From NCBI RefSeq assembly GCF_046484155.1, contig NZ_JAWOBT010000131.1, positions 1 to 7,958 of the forward strand: a stretch of DNA of 7,958 nucleotides, in the 5' to 3' direction. Every line of letters begins with the position of its first letter. Position 1 is the first letter of the stretch. Shown piece after piece: positions 5,556 to 7,958 of this stretch. The position numbers were made by a program, and so were the translations under genes. Below the pieces are notes generated by a model. The model did not search any database. It was given only the letters and a program-made list of their open reading frames with translations, and had not been told where the DNA came from. The DNA comes from Alkalibacterium sp046484155. Its GTDB lineage: Bacteria; Bacillota; Bacilli; Lactobacillales; Carnobacteriaceae_A.

Positions 5556-6452
5556 TTATTCTTTAGGTTCCAAGTCTTCGATGGAATCAATGTCCATATA
5601 TTCAGGAACAACAAAACCGATGACGGTCCCTTCCATATTTGGTCCCATGTCGACAATGTCATCGCCATATTCTTCAAGGTAAGCACCTTGAGTCGTTGGC
5701 AACCAAGGGGCGACGGTTACGTCTACTTCTCCTTGAGACAATGCCTGGAAGAGGATGGAAGGATCGACATTATTTACAGTGACATCGAACCCGTGATCTT
5801 CCAGTACTTGAGCAATGACTGCTGAGGAGGCACGTTCAGAATCCCAAGGGAACGAGCCGATATCTATTTCTTGCCCATCCACTTCATCTACGCCTTCAGT
5901 CCATGAGTCAACAGTTTCCTGGTTTTCTTCGATCCAGGCAGCGGACGCTACATCAAAATCTGTTTCCAGCGCAGCTAACATGATTCCCTGCATATCATCG
6001 ACTTCCCATGAGAAATTGTCTAAGATAGCATAAGCTTCGGGCATATCTGCTTCGAATCCTTCACGCGACATGGTATGCACAAATTCTGCGTCACCAAAGA
6101 CACCTTCAGGATCTTCCAGGAATTTCAAGTCATACAATTCAAATTTATAGTGAGGGGTCCAGCCGGTTACAATAATCGGTTCTTCATTATCTATAGCTGA
6201 TTCTAACTGACCCATCATTCCTGCAGTCGAGCTTGTTTCCAGTTCCCAACCTGCTAAATTGTCATATTCTTCTAAAGCGGCCTCTGATCTTTCAGTTATT
6301 CCAGCACCGGGTTCGATTCCTGTGATGGTGTATTCGAGTTGCTCGCCTAAGCTTGCATCTCCGTTATCAGCTGCATCGTCAGTACCACAGGCTGCAACAA
6401 GTAATGACACTGAAGCAAGCGAGACGAGTTTTAATGGTGTTGTCTTTTTCAT
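5556..6452 (-). CDS. opuAC: Glycine betaine/proline betaine-binding lipoprotein, OpuAC type (copy 1)
   Basis: 298 residues. A substrate-binding protein that would capture betaine-type osmoprotectants outside the membrane and pass them to an ABC permease. ATG at 6452; AGGGGG (6466-6461) 8 bp upstream. Lipoprotein signal peptide with lipobox VAAC, lipidated Cys22. The OpuAC fold follows: TGIEPGAGI (44-52, carboxylate-contact loop), TGWTPH (Trp98), FPWDSERAS (Trp203) and APWLPTTQ (Trp250), giving the three tryptophans that form the aromatic cage in B. subtilis OpuAC. The family His contacting the ligand carboxylate is Gln255 here. The mature part has about 67 Asp/Glu against 6 Lys/Arg, far more acidic than B. 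subtilis OpuAC. It is a solitary gene: downstream it meets a terminator, and upstream is copy 2 with its own terminator. No permease or ATPase is seen, so the transporter must be encoded elsewhere. Confidence 0.92.
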   Translation of the reverse strand: MKKTTPLKLVSLASVSLLVAACGTDDAADNGDASLGEQLEYTITGIEPGAGITERSEAALEEYDNLAGWELETSSTAGMMGQLESAIDNEEPIIVTGWTPHYKFELYDLKFLEDPEGVFGDAEFVHTMSREGFEADMPEAYAILDNFSWEVDDMQGIMLAALETDFDVASAAWIEENQETVDSWTEGVDEVDGQEIDIGSFPWDSERASSAVIAQVLEDHGFDVTVNNVDPSILFQALSQGEVDVTVAPWLPTTQGAYLEEYGDDIVDMGPNMEGTVIGFVVPEYMDIDSIEDLEPKE

Positions 6453-6633
6453 AAAAAGTTCCCCCTGTATTGATTTATTTGAAGCTCTTATTGTTGATCA
6501 GTGTTTCATAATACTCTCACGAATGTCCTCACGCACCCATTAAGGTTAGCATAGTATTCAAAAGCTATAAAATGATATGCTTTCACAAAAAATATAAGGG
6601 TGGCTCAATTAATAATGAAAATTTCCCGAAAAA

Positions 6634-6658
6634 AAATCAGGAAGTTTCTTCCCGATTT
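6634..6658 (-). terminator. Rho-independent terminator of the second OpuAC-type gene
   Basis: Read on the minus strand, AAATCGGGAAG (6658-6648), loop AAA and CTTCCTGATTT (6644-6634) form an 11-bp stem with one G-U pair that exists only in this orientation. It continues into a run of eight U (A run 6629-6636), 16 bp after the stop codon. It ends copy 2 before copy 1, so the two lipoprotein genes are probably separate transcription units. The rest of the gap to 6453 shows no convincing promoter. Confidence 0.88.
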
Positions 6659-6673
6659 TAGTTGATTCTTGTT

Positions 6674-7570
6674 TTAGTCATTTGCAGGTAGGTCTTCGAT
6701 GGAATCGATATCCATGTAAGCAGGAACTACAAAACCTGAAACAGCACCTGGTAGGTTAGGACCTAAGTCGACCAAGTCGTCTCCGTATTCTTCCATAAAG
6801 GCACCGTGGGTAGTGGGTAACCAGGGTGTAACGGTCGCATCGGCTTCACCTTGTGCCAAGGCTTGAAATAAAATAGATGGATCGACACTAGTCACGTTTA
6901 CATCAAAACCGTGATTTTCAAGCACTAAGGTCATGACACTAGCAGACGCACGTTCTGTGTCCCAAGGCATGGAAACAAGATCGATTTCCTGGCCATCACT
7001 TTCTGGAACACCATCGGTCCATTCATTCACTAAATCCTGATTGTCATCGTACCAGTTTTGAGCCGCTTCTTCAAAGGGGATCTCTTGAGCCTCTAGAACG
7101 ATCTGCTGCATATCTTCTATTTCCCACGCGAAATTGTCTAAAATCGCTGTAGCATCAGGCATGTCTTCCTCTAGCCCGATACGGGTCATTGTATGAATGT
7201 TTTCGGCGGCACCAAATGCTTGTTTTGGATCTTCAAGTATTTTTAAGTCATAAATCTCAAAGATGTGATGGGGCTGCCATCCTGTGATAATGATCGGTTC
7301 TTCGTTTTCGATTGCTTGTTGAAGTTCGACCATCATACCACCTGTCGAGCTTTCTTGAAGCTCCCAACCACTTAAATTATCATATTCGTCAAAGGCTCTC
7401 CGAGCACTTTCTGTAATACCAGAACCTGGTTCAATACCGGTAATCGTATAATCCATTTGTTCAAACATAGTCGTGTCTTCGCTATCCGTTGAACCATCAG
7501 TGCCACATGCGGCGATCAATAATGAAACAGAAGCTAATGATACTAATTTCAAAGGTGTAAATTTTTTCAT
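6674..7570 (-). CDS. opuAC: Glycine betaine/proline betaine-binding lipoprotein, OpuAC type (copy 2)
   Basis: 298 residues, colinear with copy 1 without a gap and identical at about 196 positions (66%), so the two are tandem duplicates. ATG at 7570, GGAGG (7582-7578) 7 bp upstream. Lipobox IAAC with Cys22 for membrane anchoring. Betaine-site elements: TGIEPGSGI (44-52), TGWQPHH (Trp98), MPWDTERAS (Trp203) and TPWLPTTHGAF (Trp250, His255). Unlike copy 1 it keeps the His that contacts the carboxylate in the B. subtilis OpuAC structure, so it is the more canonical betaine binder. It is again highly acidic: about 60 Asp/Glu against 6 Lys/Arg after Cys22. The signal peptide is almost the same as in copy 1 (23 of the first 25 residues), while the following linker (26-40) is divergent. 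It ends in its own terminator. No transporter subunit lies upstream within the window. Confidence 0.93.
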   Translation of the reverse strand: MKKFTPLKLVSLASVSLLIAACGTDGSTDSEDTTMFEQMDYTITGIEPGSGITESARRAFDEYDNLSGWELQESSTGGMMVELQQAIENEEPIIITGWQPHHIFEIYDLKILEDPKQAFGAAENIHTMTRIGLEEDMPDATAILDNFAWEIEDMQQIVLEAQEIPFEEAAQNWYDDNQDLVNEWTDGVPESDGQEIDLVSMPWDTERASASVMTLVLENHGFDVNVTSVDPSILFQALAQGEADATVTPWLPTTHGAFMEEYGDDLVDLGPNLPGAVSGFVVPAYMDIDSIEDLPAND

Positions 7571-7624
7571 CTTAAATCCTCCATATATTTATTCGCTTAA
7601 TATTCCAGCAAATAGAATTTATTA

Positions 7625-7646
7625 CTTTCATGAAATTTTCAGAAAG
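7625..7646. promoter_or_regulatory. Palindrome upstream of copy 2, operator candidate
   Basis: CTTTC-N3-AAATTT-N3-GAAAG, 16 of 22 positions symmetrical about 7635/7636. It lies 55-76 bp upstream of the copy 2 ATG and just downstream of a possible -10 box (7664-7659), a position suited to repression. No equivalent is visible before copy 1. Confidence 0.35.
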
Positions 7647-7679
7647 TTTTTATTCTCATGTATAACCTTACCACATATC

Positions 7680-7798
7680 TTTTTCACATGCAAAATCGTC
7701 GACTCAACATAATTGATGTTTGGAATAGGTTTAGTCTAAGGCTTTTTTTGACTAAGGACATGAATTCCCACTGAAATATAGCAGTTGCATGTGAAAAA
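7680..7798. repeat. 119-bp element bounded by 14-bp perfect inverted repeats
   Basis: TTTTTCACATGCAA (7680-7693) is the exact reverse complement of TTGCATGTGAAAAA (7785-7798). Properly nested inside are GGAAT/ATTCC (7722-7726/7764-7768) and TTAGTC/GACTAA (7731-7736/7750-7755), so the whole block could fold as one interrupted hairpin. It has no coding content and no target-site duplication that I can see. It could be a small MITE-like element or a structured regulatory region. Confidence 0.5.
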
Positions 7799-7958
7799 AA
7801 TAAAAGTATGATCAGTGGCATTCGAATCATTTTTCTGAACAAGAAAATCATGGATAGTTTGATGATATGACTATTCATTATGACGGTTTTATTCAGTAAA
7901 GAAACTTTTTATTTTGATAAGCGCTGTTGGTGAAATAAATTGATGAATATGAGAGGAC

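Larger units (their letters stand above)
7571..7958. other. 388-bp region without a convincing gene
   Basis: It holds the ribosome binding site of copy 2, a palindrome (7625-7646) and a large inverted-repeat structure (7680-7798). Minus-strand TATACA (7664-7659) could be a -10 box for copy 2 but has a poor -35 (GTGAAA, 17 bp upstream). A 64-codon minus-strand frame (7878-7684) has no ribosome binding site and crosses the inverted repeat, so it is not called. At the right edge, TTGATA (7914-7919), a 16-bp spacer and TAAATT (7936-7941) may be a plus-strand promoter for a gene beyond the window. The final AGAGGA could be its ribosome binding site. Confidence 0.6.

Noticed and set aside
6564..6586. 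Imperfect AAAGC...GCTTT inverted repeat upstream of copy 1 as an operator
   Set aside because: Only 5-bp arms with A/T-rich, non-symmetrical sequence between; expected by chance in DNA of this composition.
7680..7798. Insertion sequence or complete transposon
   Set aside because: It is only 119 bp with no transposase and no visible target-site duplication; kept as an inverted-repeat element only.
7684..7878. Minus-strand 64-codon frame with a hydrophobic stretch
   Set aside because: It has no Shine-Dalgarno sequence at 7878, crosses the inverted-repeat element and has no recognisable domain.

Overview
The window looks like chromosomal DNA of a low-GC Gram-positive bacterium of the Bacilli. 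The signs are GGAGG-type ribosome binding sites, frequent TTG starts, U-tailed hairpin terminators, lipoprotein signal peptides and an MhqD-type hydrolase behind a Bacillus-style MhqR box. The two secreted binding proteins are extremely acidic (about 60-67 Asp/Glu against 6 Lys/Arg after the lipobox Cys), which hints at a salt- or alkali-adapted species. The genus is not determined; marine or alkaliphilic Carnobacteriaceae-like lactic acid bacteria are only a guess. No rRNA, tRNA, CRISPR array, insertion sequence or phage gene was recognised.

Layout, left to right. (1) Positions 113-1353, plus strand: an aldo/keto reductase that has lost two of its four catalytic residues, followed 20 bp later by a small YccF-family membrane protein. 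The pair ends at a bidirectional terminator that lies inside the last codons of the next gene. (2) Positions 1378-4464: a quinone/electrophile detoxification group. An MhqD-like alpha/beta hydrolase on the minus strand has a near-consensus promoter and an MhqR-like operator. A PIG3-type quinone oxidoreductase diverges from it, followed by a second aldo/keto reductase with an intact catalytic tetrad. (3) Positions 4556-5434, minus strand: a coiled-coil protein of an uncharacterised but apparently conserved family, separated from (2) by a 46-bp perfect palindromic terminator. (4) Positions 5556-7570, minus strand: two tandem OpuAC-type glycine betaine/proline betaine-binding lipoproteins, colinear over 298 residues and about 66% identical. 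Each has its own ribosome binding site and terminator, and no permease or ATPase gene is visible. (5) Positions 7571-7958: non-coding, with a 22-bp palindrome and a 119-bp structure bounded by 14-bp perfect inverted repeats.

How the genes fit together (inference): the first half handles reactive carbonyls and quinones. MhqR-type derepression would raise the hydrolase when quinones modify thiols, while the oxidoreductases reduce quinones or aldehydes. The second half serves osmotic stress, with the two lipoproteins capturing betaines outside the cell and delivering them to a transporter encoded elsewhere. The most unusual points are the aldo/keto reductase with a broken active site, the orphan SBP pair differing at a ligand-contact His/Gln position, and the inverted-repeat element near the right edge. 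No clearly new multi-gene system was found.
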